DNA of 64,000 nt from Rhizobium phaseoli (GTDB taxonomy: Bacteria > Pseudomonadota > Alphaproteobacteria > Rhizobiales > Rhizobiaceae). Under the pieces are notes generated by a model, which saw only the letters and a program-made list of their open reading frames with translations, had not been told where the DNA came from and did not search any database. Positions 51,580 to 63,540 of the stretch are shown here, piece by piece (position 1 is the stretch's first letter; the number at the start of each line of letters is the position of its first letter). The translations under genes were made by a program, and so were the position numbers. The stretch lies in assembly GCF_010668805.1 (NCBI RefSeq), contig NZ_WUFT01000008.1, forward strand, positions 1 to 64,000, written 5' to 3'.

Positions 51580-52452
51580 TCAGACGGCAATTTCCTCGAT
51601 CTGGGTTTTTGCCCATTCGAAGGCTTCGTCGACATAGGCGAACTTGACCGCCTGCCAGGCGCAGTATTGCTCGACGAAATCCCGCGATATCCAAATGTGC
51701 GTCTTGCGTGGTTCGTCATCCCAGCCGACGCAGCCGCGCTGCGCCGCCTTTGCCAAGAGCCGTTGGAGGTGGGTGCGCGACATCATGAAATCGGCGGCGA
51801 GCGCACGGGTTTCGACGCGACCGACGGAAAACCTGTCCGGCTCGCTGCTTTCCATATCCATTCGGGCGATGAAGTTGTCGACGACGAGGCCGCCGGCCTC
51901 CGTCCAGAGGAACAGCGCCACCTGTTCGGGCGGCTCGCGCCAGGCGGCATCCTCCAGGCAATGGCGAGCGATGCGCGGCTGAACCAGCCGCATCATTGAT
52001 GGGTTTGACTGGAAAAACGCTGCCCTTTGACCGCCGTCAAGCAGATCGAGCGCGCCGAGATTGGAATGAATCCAGGCAAACATCGCCTGATGGCTGACGT
52101 CGGCCGGCTCGAAATGACGTGGCCGCCGCCGCTCATCGCCGGGCGTGTGAACAATGAAGCGGTAGGTATAGAGTTCTTCGATGAAGGCGAGAACGGTGTT
52201 GCGGCTCGCCACCTTATGCGCGGTGATGCGTCCGGTCAGCCGAACGGCGGTGAAACCCGAGGTCGGGTCGCGCGGGTCATATTCCAGATTGAGGGCATAG
52301 GCAGTCTGGGTCAGAAGCCAGCGCTGGTGCGAAGCGAGCAATCGCGCCAGGCGCGGGCCGGCATCGAACATACCGCGCATCTGCCCAGCCAAAAAGCGGA
52401 TGCTCATCAGAAAGGAGGAGTTCCCCGCCAATTGCTCCGCCGTGAATGCCAT
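51580..52452 (-). CDS. Uncharacterised protein with winged-helix-like segments
   Basis: 290 residues from the ATG at 52452, which has GGAGGTGGAG upstream; an earlier ATG at 52530 has none. I do not recognise a family. Two segments look like winged helices: RLTGRITAHKVASRNTVLAF followed by IEELYTYRFI with a basic wing (GDERRRPRHF), and near the C-terminus VETRALAADFMMSRTHLQRL followed by LLAKAAQRGCVGWDDEPRKT. This suggests a DNA-binding regulator with two HTH domains, perhaps MarR-like in the second. Divergent and convergent neighbours give no functional hint. Confidence 0.6.
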   Translation of the reverse strand: MAFTAEQLAGNSSFLMSIRFLAGQMRGMFDAGPRLARLLASHQRWLLTQTAYALNLEYDPRDPTSGFTAVRLTGRITAHKVASRNTVLAFIEELYTYRFIVHTPGDERRRPRHFEPADVSHQAMFAWIHSNLGALDLLDGGQRAAFFQSNPSMMRLVQPRIARHCLEDAAWREPPEQVALFLWTEAGGLVVDNFIARMDMESSEPDRFSVGRVETRALAADFMMSRTHLQRLLAKAAQRGCVGWDDEPRKTHIWISRDFVEQYCAWQAVKFAYVDEAFEWAKTQIEEIAV

Positions 52453-52697
52453 TATGCTTTTCTCCACCTCCGCGCGCCGGCCGGCGTTCGGAGCAGCAAT
52501 ACCGAAAGCTTCCCCGGTATCAGCGGCCATTCAGACATGCACAGCTTCGAATAAATGATACTCTCTCATCTTCAACAAACATATTCCGCGAGGCAGCGAT
52601 ATCCCAAGAATTCACCATTCTTTTCGCTCTTTGCGAGCATTTTTCCCCAAGCGGCGATATTCGCCTTAAAAGCTTTCATATCAGGCGGTTGCAAGCG

Positions 52698-53636
52698 TCA
52701 GGCTTGCGGCGTCGTGGCTCTGCGCGCCTCCCTCTGCTCGATGCCCAGCTGATGCTCGCGATAGATGATGAAGATGCCGGCGGAGATGACGATGAGAGTG
52801 CCGATCAGCATGGTAAAGCTCGGCACATCGCCGAAGACGAAATAGGCGACGATGATCCCGAGCAGGATCGAGGTATATTCAAACGGCGCGATGGTGGAGA
52901 CATCGGCATGGCGGTAGCTTTCCGTCAGCAGGATCTGCGCGATGCCGCCGCAAAAACCGGCGGCGACGAGGCAGAGTGCCGACGGCCATGGCAGGACGAG
53001 CCAGCCGAACGGCAGGGAGGCCAGCGAGAAGACCGATGCGATGAGCGAGAAATAGAGTACGATCGTCGCCGTTTTCTCCTCCTCGACGAGACGACGCACC
53101 TGGATCATCGCCATGCCGCCGAGAACGGCCGAGAGCAGCACTGCGAGCGCGCCGACGGCCTGTTCGGCTTCCATGCCGCCGTCACGGAACAGCGTGAGTT
53201 TCGGCCAGGAGACGATGGCGACGCCGACGATGCCGACCAGGACGGCGCTCCAGCGATAGATCCGCACGGTCTCGCCGAGAAAAACCGCGGCGAAGACGAC
53301 GGCGACGAGCGGCAAGGCGTAGCCGAGCGCAATCGCTTCCGGCAACGGCAGATGCAGCAGGCCATAGAAACCGAAAGCCATCGACATGATACCGATCGTG
53401 CCGCGCTTTAGGTGGCCGATCGGATTGGCGGTGTAAAAGGCCGCGCGCAGTTGCCCGATATAGGCGAGATAGGCCATGATCGGGAAAAGCGCGAAGAAGG
53501 ACCTGCAGAAAGTGACCTGACCGGGTGGGATGTCTGAGCCCGCCAGCTTGATGAAGGTCTGCATGGCCAGGAAGACCACGACCGACGACACCTTCAGCGC
53601 AATGCCTCTCATCGGGTTTTTGAGAACCACGTGCAT
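52698..53636 (-). CDS. EamA/DMT-family transporter 2
   Basis: 312 residues, ten membrane segments in two EamA repeats (KVSSVVVFLAMQTFIKLAGS, RGTIGIMSMAFGFYGLLHLP in the first; MAMIQVRRLVEEEKTATIVL and STIAPFEYTSILLGIIVAYF in the second), of the RhaT/SAM-transporter-like class. The start at 53636 has AGGA upstream; 53612 is an alternative. No neighbouring gene indicates the substrate. Confidence 0.85.
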   Translation of the reverse strand: MHVVLKNPMRGIALKVSSVVVFLAMQTFIKLAGSDIPPGQVTFCRSFFALFPIMAYLAYIGQLRAAFYTANPIGHLKRGTIGIMSMAFGFYGLLHLPLPEAIALGYALPLVAVVFAAVFLGETVRIYRWSAVLVGIVGVAIVSWPKLTLFRDGGMEAEQAVGALAVLLSAVLGGMAMIQVRRLVEEEKTATIVLYFSLIASVFSLASLPFGWLVLPWPSALCLVAAGFCGGIAQILLTESYRHADVSTIAPFEYTSILLGIIVAYFVFGDVPSFTMLIGTLIVISAGIFIIYREHQLGIEQREARRATTPQA

Positions 53637-53972
53637 GATCCTGGCTCTTATATCGACTTAACAGCAACGGGGAGACGCGTTCGACTCGGGAACGCAGAAG
53701 ATGACGTTTCTATCGTAGCGAAGAAAATCCCGATTGGCGAAAAAATCGCAAGCAGCGTGGAAGAATCGCAAGATCACCTTCCCGCGCAGGCCCGACGGTG
53801 CGGAATGCGCGCCCTCGCGTCGTTTTTTTGCTCTCTTCAGCCATTTCGCCCCAAAATGTTCACCTCTGACCGGCCGCTGTTAACCAATTGAAAACCATAG
53901 GCACGCATCGTTTTTGCTTGTTCGAAATTTTCCTCGCCCTGCAACGATTGCCCGCCCTTCCAGGATCATTTG
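53637..53972. other. Intergenic region before the chemoreceptor-like gene
   Basis: About 335 bases between divergent genes, with several A-rich and T-rich stretches (for example the T-run at 53823-53829). I could not assign a promoter or operator with confidence, and no gene was found. Confidence 0.4.
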
Positions 53973-55079
53973 ATGAAGCCGCTTAGCGCCGAAACCATTG
54001 CCCAGTCGCAAAATGCGACGCCACGTTCGATGCGCGTCGTCACCGACGGCATCAGCATCGACCTTGAGCGCTTCAGCGCCGACAACACCAATATCGTCAA
54101 GCAGATCAAGCTGCTCGCCATCAATGCGCTGATCGAAGCGGCAAGAGCCGGCGAGACCGGAAAGGGCTTTGCGGTCGTTGCCAACGAGGTGCAGCGGCTG
54201 GCGCAGATCGCCACCGACATCACCGGCAGGTTCGAGAGCAACGTGCTCGGGCGCATCGGCCTCAGCCGCGCCATGGCGGATTCGCTGGTCGAGGAGATGG
54301 AGGGCGTTCGCCTCACCGATCTGGCGCAGACGCTGGTGCAGCTCATTGTCCGCAACCTTTTCGAGCGCACGGCCGATGTGCGCTGGTGGGCGACGGACCC
54401 GGCGCTCTGGCAGGCGCTGCGAAACCCGGATCGGGAAGCCATCGCCTTTGCCGCGGAGCGTCTCGGCGCCATCAACCGCTTCTACACCGTCTATCTCGAT
54501 CTGGTCATGACCGATCTTTCGGGCAAGGTGATCGCATCGGCCAATCCCAAGTTCCAACGCAAGATTGCCGGCACGAGCTTTGCCGGCGATGCATGGTTCC
54601 GCGCGGCGTCTGCCTGCGCCTCCGGCGACGCGTATAGTGTCGACGAGGTCAAAGCGAGCCCCATCCATGACAACAGGCATGCGCTCGTCTATGCCACCGG
54701 CATCCGCGAAGAAGGCAAGCTCGACGGACGGCTGATCGGCACGCTCGGCGTCTATTTCGACTGGCAGAACCAGGGCCAGGCGATCGTCGAGAAAGAGGCG
54801 AACCTGCCGCCGCAACTGGCGGAGAAAACGACGGTCATGCTGCTCGACGGCAAGAGCCGGGTGATCGCCACCACCAATCCCGCCTTGCTGTTTTCCCATT
54901 TCGCCCTCGCCAACCCATCCGGCCGTGCCAAGGGCAGCTACTACGACAATAACGGCTCGATCGTCGCTTTCGCGCGCACCCTCGGCTACGAGGACTATGA
55001 CGGGCTCGGCTGGTACGGCGTCGTCGTGCAGCGGACGGAAAGCGACGCGACGATCAAGGCGGCACTCAATCTAAAATAG
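53973..55079 (+). CDS. Soluble chemoreceptor-like protein with inverted domain order
   Basis: 368 residues, no signal peptide or membrane helix. Residues about 25-80 carry the MCP signalling tip: [20 protein letters not shown], then [20 protein letters not shown]. The remaining two thirds form a sensor-like region with [34 protein letters not shown] and [12 protein letters not shown], reminiscent of a double Cache/PAS-type ligand domain. Normally the sensor precedes the signalling part; here the order is reversed and the usual methylation helices are short or missing. It may report an intracellular signal to a chemotaxis array or act apart from CheA. Confidence 0.72.
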   Translation: MKPLSAETIAQSQNATPRSMRVVTDGISIDLERFSADNTNIVKQIKLLAINALIEAARAGETGKGFAVVANEVQRLAQIATDITGRFESNVLGRIGLSRAMADSLVEEMEGVRLTDLAQTLVQLIVRNLFERTADVRWWATDPALWQALRNPDREAIAFAAERLGAINRFYTVYLDLVMTDLSGKVIASANPKFQRKIAGTSFAGDAWFRAASACASGDAYSVDEVKASPIHDNRHALVYATGIREEGKLDGRLIGTLGVYFDWQNQGQAIVEKEANLPPQLAEKTTVMLLDGKSRVIATTNPALLFSHFALANPSGRAKGSYYDNNGSIVAFARTLGYEDYDGLGWYGVVVQRTESDATIKAALNLK

Positions 55080-55125
55080 CACCTTTCGCCCAGCAGCCGC
55101 GTCCTTCAGTTCTCAAGAGGATATT

Positions 55126-55154
55126 TTGCCCGTGAACTTGGTGTTCGCGGGCAA
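55126..55154 (+). terminator. Intrinsic terminator of the chemoreceptor-like gene
   Basis: TTGCCCG-T-GAAC and GTTC-G-CGGGCAA form a 12-bp stem with one G-T pair around a 5-base loop, followed by TTTGCTTT. Confidence 0.8.
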
Positions 55155-55266
55155 TTTGCTTTAACTTTAGTTCAGACTTTAATGTAATCATGCCCGGCAA
55201 AATTATGGCAGAGTGCGCCCGCCTCTGTATTCCGCGGTTGTCAAATAACGGTCTTCAGGAAACACC

Positions 55267-57915
55267 ATGCGAACAGATACCGGCCAGGTCATTCATCTGG
55301 CAGATTACCGTACCACCGACTTTGTGCTGGAACGCGTGGACCTGACCTTCGAACTCGACCCGACGGAGACAAAGGTCGAGGCACGCCTGATCTTTCATCG
55401 CCGCCCGGGCGCCGATCCGACAGCGCCGATCGTGCTCGACGGCGATGAGCTGACGCTGTCCGGGCTGCTGTTCGACCAAGTGGAGCTCGACCCTTCGCGT
55501 TATGACGCAACAGGCGAGAGCCTGACGGTGCGCGACCTGCCGGAGAGCGCGCCTTTCGAGCTGACGATCACTACGGTCATCAACCCCGAGGCCAATACCA
55601 AGCTGATGGGCCTTTACCGCACCGGCGGCATCTACTGCACGCAATGCGAGGCGGAGGGCTTCCGCCGCATCACCTATTTCCCCGACCGGCCCGACGTGCT
55701 TGCACCATTCACGGTCAACATTATCGCCGACAAGGACGCCAACCCGCTGCTCTTGTCGAACGGCAACTTCCTCGGCGGCGCCGGCTACGGCCCGGGCAAG
55801 CATTTCGCCGCCTGGTTCGACCCGCATCCGAAGCCGAGCTATCTGTTCGCGCTCGTCGCCGGCGATCTCGGCGTCGTCGAAGACATTTTCACCACCATGT
55901 CCGGCCGCGAGGTGGTGCTGAAGATCTATGTCGAGCACGGCAACGAGCCGCGCGCGGCCTATGCGATGGACGCGCTCAAACGCTCGATGAAGTGGGACGA
56001 AGAGAGGTTCGGACGCGAATACGATCTCGACATCTTCATGATCGTCGCCGTCTCCGACTTCAACATGGGGGCGATGGAGAACAAGGGCCTCAACGTCTTC
56101 AACGACAAATACGTCCTTGCCGATCCGGAACTCGCCACCGACGCCGACTACGCCAATATCGAGGCGATCATCGCGCATGAATATTTCCACAACTGGACCG
56201 GCAATCGTATCACCTGCCGCGACTGGTTCCAGCTGTGCCTCAAGGAAGGCCTGACGGTCTATCGCGATCACGAATTCTCTTCAGACCAGCGCTCGCGGCC
56301 GGTCAAGCGCATCGCCGAGGTGCGCCACCTGAAATCGGAGCAGTTCCCGGAAGATGGCGGCCCGCTCGCTCATCCGGTGCGGCCGACGCAATATCGCGAG
56401 ATCAATAATTTCTACACGACGACCGTCTACGAGAAGGGCAGCGAAGTCACGCGGATGATCGCGACGCTGCTCGGCAAGGATGGCTTCAAGAAGGGCATGG
56501 ACCTTTATTTCGATCGCCATGACGGCCAGGCCGTGACGATCGAGGATTTCGTCAAATGCTTCGAGGATGCAAGCGGGCGCGACCTCACGCAATTCTCGCT
56601 CTGGTACCATCAGGCCGGCACACCGCTCGTCACCGCATCGGGCAGCTATGATGCGGCGGCCGGCAGCTTCACCCTGTCGCTGGAACAGATGACGCCCGCT
56701 ACACCAGGCCAGCCGAACAAGGAGCCGATGCATATCCCGCTCAGCCTGGCGCTGTTCGGCGAAAACGGCGGCAAGATCGAGCCTCGCTCGGTCGACGGCG
56801 CGGAATATGCCGGCGAGGTGCTGCATCTCACCGGCCGCACGCAGACGGCGGTGTTTCATGGGATTGGCTCGCGGCCGGTCGTTTCGATCAACCGCAGCTT
56901 CTCGGCGCCGATCAACCTGCATTTCGATCAGAGCCCGGCCGATCTCGCCCACCTCGCCCGCCATGAGACCGATCATTTCGCCCGCTGGCAGGCGCTGACC
57001 GATCTGGCGTTGCCGAACCTCCTGAAAGCAGCCCGCGACGCTCGCGAGGGCAAGCCTGTCGTCTGCGAGGCGACCTTCGTCGAGACGCTGATTGCGGCGG
57101 CCGCCGACGAGCGCCTCGAGCCTGCCTTCCGCGCTCAGGCACTCGCTCTGCCGAGCGAATCCGATATCGCCCGCGAACTCGGCGGCAACAACGATCCCGA
57201 TGCCATCCATGCCGGCCGGCAGGCGGTCGTGAAGCAGATCGCCGATGCCGGAAAGGATGTTTTTGCCGGCCTCTATGCGGCGATGACGACATCGGGCGAT
57301 TTCAGCCCCGACGCGAAAAGCGCCGGCCTCAGGGCCTTGCGCAATAGCGCGCTTACCTACCTCTCCTACGCCGAGCAGACGCCGGCCCGCGCCAAAGCCG
57401 CCTTCGATGCGGCCAACAACATGACCGATCTCAGCCATGCGCTGACGATCCTCGCCCATCGTTTTGCCGACAGCGCCGAGACAGCCGAGGCGCTGGCAAG
57501 CTTCCGCGACCGTTTCGCGGAAAATGCGCTCGTCATCGACAAATGGTTCGCAATCCAGGCCGGCATTCCGGGCGCAGCAACCCTGGAGCGGATCCGCGCG
57601 CTGATGGACGATCCGCTGTTCAAGCGGACCAATCCGAATCGGATGCGGGCGCTGGTCGGCACCTTCGCCTTTGCCAATCCGACCGGCTTCGGCCGCACCG
57701 ACGGTGAAGGCTATCGTTTCCTTGCCCGTCAGATTCTCGATATCGACGAACGCAACCCGCAGCTTGCCGCCCGCATTCTCACCTCGATGCGCTCCTGGCG
57801 GGCGCTTGAACCGGCGCGTGCGGATCACGCTCGTAAGGCGCTGATCGAGATCGAGCAGGCTGCCGCTTTGTCGACCGACGTGCGCGATATCGTCGAGCGC
57901 ACGCTTAAAGGGTGA
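55267..57915 (+). CDS. pepN: Aminopeptidase N (M1 metallopeptidase)
   Basis: 882 residues, the normal size of gammaproteobacterial-type PepN. The exopeptidase motif GAMEN (near residue 268) lies in NMGAMENKGLNVFN, and the zinc site HEYFHNW has His304 and His308 with the third ligand Glu327 in CLKEGLTVY. It removes N-terminal residues from peptides in the cytoplasm. CAGGAAAC lies upstream of the ATG. It is followed by a GC-rich inverted repeat near 57931-57960 and then pleC on the same strand. Confidence 0.96.
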   Translation: MRTDTGQVIHLADYRTTDFVLERVDLTFELDPTETKVEARLIFHRRPGADPTAPIVLDGDELTLSGLLFDQVELDPSRYDATGESLTVRDLPESAPFELTITTVINPEANTKLMGLYRTGGIYCTQCEAEGFRRITYFPDRPDVLAPFTVNIIADKDANPLLLSNGNFLGGAGYGPGKHFAAWFDPHPKPSYLFALVAGDLGVVEDIFTTMSGREVVLKIYVEHGNEPRAAYAMDALKRSMKWDEERFGREYDLDIFMIVAVSDFNMGAMENKGLNVFNDKYVLADPELATDADYANIEAIIAHEYFHNWTGNRITCRDWFQLCLKEGLTVYRDHEFSSDQRSRPVKRIAEVRHLKSEQFPEDGGPLAHPVRPTQYREINNFYTTTVYEKGSEVTRMIATLLGKDGFKKGMDLYFDRHDGQAVTIEDFVKCFEDASGRDLTQFSLWYHQAGTPLVTASGSYDAAAGSFTLSLEQMTPATPGQPNKEPMHIPLSLALFGENGGKIEPRSVDGAEYAGEVLHLTGRTQTAVFHGIGSRPVVSINRSFSAPINLHFDQSPADLAHLARHETDHFARWQALTDLALPNLLKAARDAREGKPVVCEATFVETLIAAAADERLEPAFRAQALALPSESDIARELGGNNDPDAIHAGRQAVVKQIADAGKDVFAGLYAAMTTSGDFSPDAKSAGLRALRNSALTYLSYAEQTPARAKAAFDAANNMTDLSHALTILAHRFADSAETAEALASFRDRFAENALVIDKWFAIQAGIPGAATLERIRALMDDPLFKRTNPNRMRALVGTFAFANPTGFGRTDGEGYRFLARQILDIDERNPQLAARILTSMRSWRALEPARADHARKALIEIEQAAALSTDVRDIVERTLKG

Positions 57916-58000
57916 TTTGCTTCGGCCGGCCGTCGCGAAGAATTCGGCGGCCGGTTGCCCAGCAGGTCAGATCGCCCGAAAAACGCGAAATCATAGATAG

Positions 58001-58015
58001 TTAACGGATTTTTAC
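58001..58015. promoter_or_regulatory. CtrA-box-like sequence upstream of pleC
   Basis: TTAA-CGGATTT-TTAC, one mismatch from the CtrA consensus TTAA-N7-TTAA. It lies about 92 bases before the pleC start. Cell-cycle control is plausible but the match is imperfect. Confidence 0.35.
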
Positions 58016-58106
58016 CTTTGCCTCTGGACAAGGCGAATCACCCATGATTCTCTAGGTCAGGTTCGAGCGAGCGGCGCGCGAATCACACGAGGGACAAGGC
58101 GAAGAG

Positions 58107-60416
<2,310 letters not shown>

Positions 60417-60445
60417 TTTAAAGCACGTCGCAGTTCGTCGATGCA

Positions 60446-63403
60446 TCAAACCTTCACGACTTTCAGGAAAATCTTCCTGACCGCTTTCGAAAGCCGCTTC
60501 AGCTCGCCCTCCAACGTCCGGATGTCGGGGCAATCGCCGGCGCGGCAGACGAGTTCGACGAGGCCCGCCGGCGCGTCCTTCGGATCGAACACGCCGTCGA
60601 TGGAGAGGCGGATCAGTTGTGAAAGGCCGGTATAGAGCGCGAAGGCTTCGAGGCAAATGTCGAGATCGACTGCTTCCATCAGCCTGTCGCCGAGCAGCTT
60701 CAAAGCCTCGCCGGTGCTCAAGCCGTTCACTGCAATGCCGACGCCTCGGGTCGGCGCGATCAGCGCCAGATACTGGGCGATGAATTCGAGATCAATGACG
60801 CCGCCGGGAATCAGCTTCAGGTCCCATGGGCCAGCGGGCGGCTTTTCCCTATCGATCAGGTCGCGCATTTCGGCGACGTCATGCGCCACCTTGGCGATGT
60901 CGCGATCGGCCGACAGCACCTCGCTGACGATGTGTTCGGCCTCGGCGATGAGGCTCTCATCGCCTGAGATCAGCCGGGCGCGGCTGAGTGCCATATGCTC
61001 CCAGGTCCATGCCTCTTCGCGCTGGTATTTGCCGAAGGCGTTGATGCGGGTGGCGACCGGTCCCTTGTTGCCCGAGGGGCGCAGCCGCATGTCGACCTCA
61101 TAGAGCACGCCTTCGGCGGTCGGCGCCGAGAAGGCGGCGATCAGCCGCTGAGTGATGCGGGTGAAATAACGCGTCGCGTCGAGCGGCTTTTCCCCATCGG
61201 ATTCGGAAGCGGTGTCGTCATAGTCATAGAGCAGGATCAGATCGATGTCGGACCCTGCCGTCAGCTCGAAGCTGCCGAGCTTGCCCATGCCGGCAACAGC
61301 GATGCGCCCGCCGGGATAGTCGCCGTGCGCTGCCCGCATCTCACTCACCACAGCCTCGAGTGCGGCTGCGATGATCAGGTCGGCGAGATGGGTGAAGGCG
61401 CGCGCGGCCATCTGGCCGTTGATCGCGCCGGTCAGCAGGCGGATGCCGATCAGGAAACGCTGCTCGGCGGCGAAGATACGCAGGCGGTCGAGCACTTCCT
61501 CATAGTGGCGCGCCTGAACAAGCGAGCCCTTCAGCCGTTCGCCGAGATAATCGCGGGTCGGCAGCTCGGCCATCAGGCCGGGATCGAGCATACCGTCGAA
61601 GACATGGGGCTTCGCAGCAATCACCTCGGCAAGCCGCGGTGCCGAGGACATGATGTTGACGATCAGCGACAGCAATGCCGGGTTGCTGCCGAGCAGCGAG
61701 AACAGCTGGATCCCGGAGGGAAGGCCCGAGATGAAGCTGTCGAAGCGCAACAGCGCTTCGTCGGCGCGCTTGCTTTCGCCGAAAACCCGCAAAAGCTCCG
61801 GCGCCAGCTCCGTCAGCCTTTCGCGCGCCTCGACCGATTGCGTCGCGCGGTAGCGGCCATAGTGCCAGGTGCGGATGATGCGGGAAATGTCGGACGGCCT
61901 GCTAAAACCGAGTTTCTTCAGCGTCTCCAGCGTATCGGGATCGTCGCCCTGGCCGGTGAAGACCAGGTTTCCGGTGCCGGTTGAAAGCTTGCTTTCCTGT
62001 TCGAACAAGTGGGCATAACGCCGCTCGACCGTCTTCAGCACGCCGACCAGCCGTTCGGCAAAGCTCGGCGTATCGGTAAAGCCCATCATGAAGGCGATGC
62101 GCTTCAGGTCGGCATCGGTTTCCGGCAGCAGGTGGGTCTGCTCGTCGCGCACCATCTGGATGCGATGTTCGACATCGCGCAGGAACCAGTAGGCTTCGGT
62201 CAGTTCGTCCCGCGTCTCGGCATCGATCCATTTCGCCTTGGTGAGTTCGCCGAGCGTCTCTTCCGTCGCCCGGCCGCGCAAGGCCGGCATGCGGCCGCCG
62301 GCGATCAGCTGTTGCGTCTGAACGAAGAATTCGATCTCGCGGATGCCGCCGCGGCCGAGCTTGACGTTGTGGCCCTTGACCGCGATGGCGCCGTGACCCT
62401 TGTGGGCGTGGATCTGCCGCTTGATCGAATGGATATCGGCGATCGCCGCATAATCGAGATATTTGCGGAAGACGAAAGGGGAAAGCCCGCGCAGGAAATC
62501 GCCACCCGCCGCAAGGTCGCCGGCAACCGCACGCGCCTTGATGAACGCTGCCCGCTCCCAGTTCTGGCCCCTGCCCTCATAATAGATCATCGCCGCCTCG
62601 ACCGGGATCGCCAGCGGCGTCGAGCCGGGATCGGGGCGCAATCTCAAATCGGTGCGGAAGACATAACCATCGGCCGTGCGCTCCTGCAGGATGCGCACCA
62701 GCCGCCGCATCATCCGGGGAAAGATCTCGATCGCGTCATCCGGGTCGGGCACGATGCCCACCTCTTCATCGAAGAAGACGACGAGGTCGATATCGGAGGA
62801 ATAGTTGAGTTCGCAGGCGCCGAGTTTGCCCATGCCGAGCACGATCAGCCCGGAGCCGTCGCTAGGCGACGCCGGATCCCGCAGCCGCAGCTTTCCGCCC
62901 TCATGGGCCGACAGCAGCAGGTGGTCGATTGCCGCCGCGACCGAAGCTTCGGCAAGCTCGCTCAGCCAAGCCGTCGTCGCCCGCCCGTCGAATATCCGCG
63001 AGAGATCGGCGAGTGCGACAAGGAAGGCGACCTTCCGCTTGATGATGCGCAGCCTGCTCATCACCGCCGATTCCGCCGGTGCGCCCCCCTCGCCGTCCGG
63101 CCGCCAGCAATCGCGCGCCTCGGCGACCAGCGCCTCGATTTGCGGCTCCAGCGGCTGGCTGATGGCGCCAGCGAGGACGGCAGGGTCGAGATTGGCGATT
63201 TCGCGCAGGTAAGGTGACAGCGTCAGCGCCGCGGCGATGAAATCGCGCAGCGGGCCGTCGGTCTTCAGCATCGCAGCCACCGACGGCTCTTGTCTGCCGG
63301 CCTCCTGGAGGTCGGCCAGCGCCAGCTTCAGCTCCGTCTGGCTCAGCGGACGCAACAGCCCTTCGGCCACATCCTTCAGGCCATGCGTCGATTTCGTCAG
63401 CAT
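60446..63403 (-). CDS. glnE: Bifunctional glutamine-synthetase adenylyltransferase/adenylyl-removing enzyme
   Basis: 985 residues. Two nucleotidyltransferase domains are visible, each with the G-S-x-x-D-x-D type metal motif: GACELNYSSDIDLVVFFDEE (near residue 200, deadenylylation half) and GSFELTAGSDIDLILLYDYD (near residue 715, adenylylation half). Conserved FRTDLRLRPDPGSTPLAIP and YEVDMRLRPSGNKGPVATR follow each. It tunes GlnA activity according to nitrogen status through PII. GGGAG upstream supports the ATG at 63403. Only 29 bases separate its end from pleC's. Confidence 0.96.
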   Translation of the reverse strand: MLTKSTHGLKDVAEGLLRPLSQTELKLALADLQEAGRQEPSVAAMLKTDGPLRDFIAAALTLSPYLREIANLDPAVLAGAISQPLEPQIEALVAEARDCWRPDGEGGAPAESAVMSRLRIIKRKVAFLVALADLSRIFDGRATTAWLSELAEASVAAAIDHLLLSAHEGGKLRLRDPASPSDGSGLIVLGMGKLGACELNYSSDIDLVVFFDEEVGIVPDPDDAIEIFPRMMRRLVRILQERTADGYVFRTDLRLRPDPGSTPLAIPVEAAMIYYEGRGQNWERAAFIKARAVAGDLAAGGDFLRGLSPFVFRKYLDYAAIADIHSIKRQIHAHKGHGAIAVKGHNVKLGRGGIREIEFFVQTQQLIAGGRMPALRGRATEETLGELTKAKWIDAETRDELTEAYWFLRDVEHRIQMVRDEQTHLLPETDADLKRIAFMMGFTDTPSFAERLVGVLKTVERRYAHLFEQESKLSTGTGNLVFTGQGDDPDTLETLKKLGFSRPSDISRIIRTWHYGRYRATQSVEARERLTELAPELLRVFGESKRADEALLRFDSFISGLPSGIQLFSLLGSNPALLSLIVNIMSSAPRLAEVIAAKPHVFDGMLDPGLMAELPTRDYLGERLKGSLVQARHYEEVLDRLRIFAAEQRFLIGIRLLTGAINGQMAARAFTHLADLIIAAALEAVVSEMRAAHGDYPGGRIAVAGMGKLGSFELTAGSDIDLILLYDYDDTASESDGEKPLDATRYFTRITQRLIAAFSAPTAEGVLYEVDMRLRPSGNKGPVATRINAFGKYQREEAWTWEHMALSRARLISGDESLIAEAEHIVSEVLSADRDIAKVAHDVAEMRDLIDREKPPAGPWDLKLIPGGVIDLEFIAQYLALIAPTRGVGIAVNGLSTGEALKLLGDRLMEAVDLDICLEAFALYTGLSQLIRLSIDGVFDPKDAPAGLVELVCRAGDCPDIRTLEGELKRLSKAVRKIFLKVVKV

Positions 63404-63540
63404 GCGCTCTCCCTGCCTTTTGAGCGGAAGAAAACGGCCACATGGAATCGCAAACCGTCTGCTTCGATCGGAATTAAACTAGGGTCTTGGCGCCAAACAG
63501 CCAATACGCGATTCAGCCGATGGTCATTCGGCAGAAGAGT

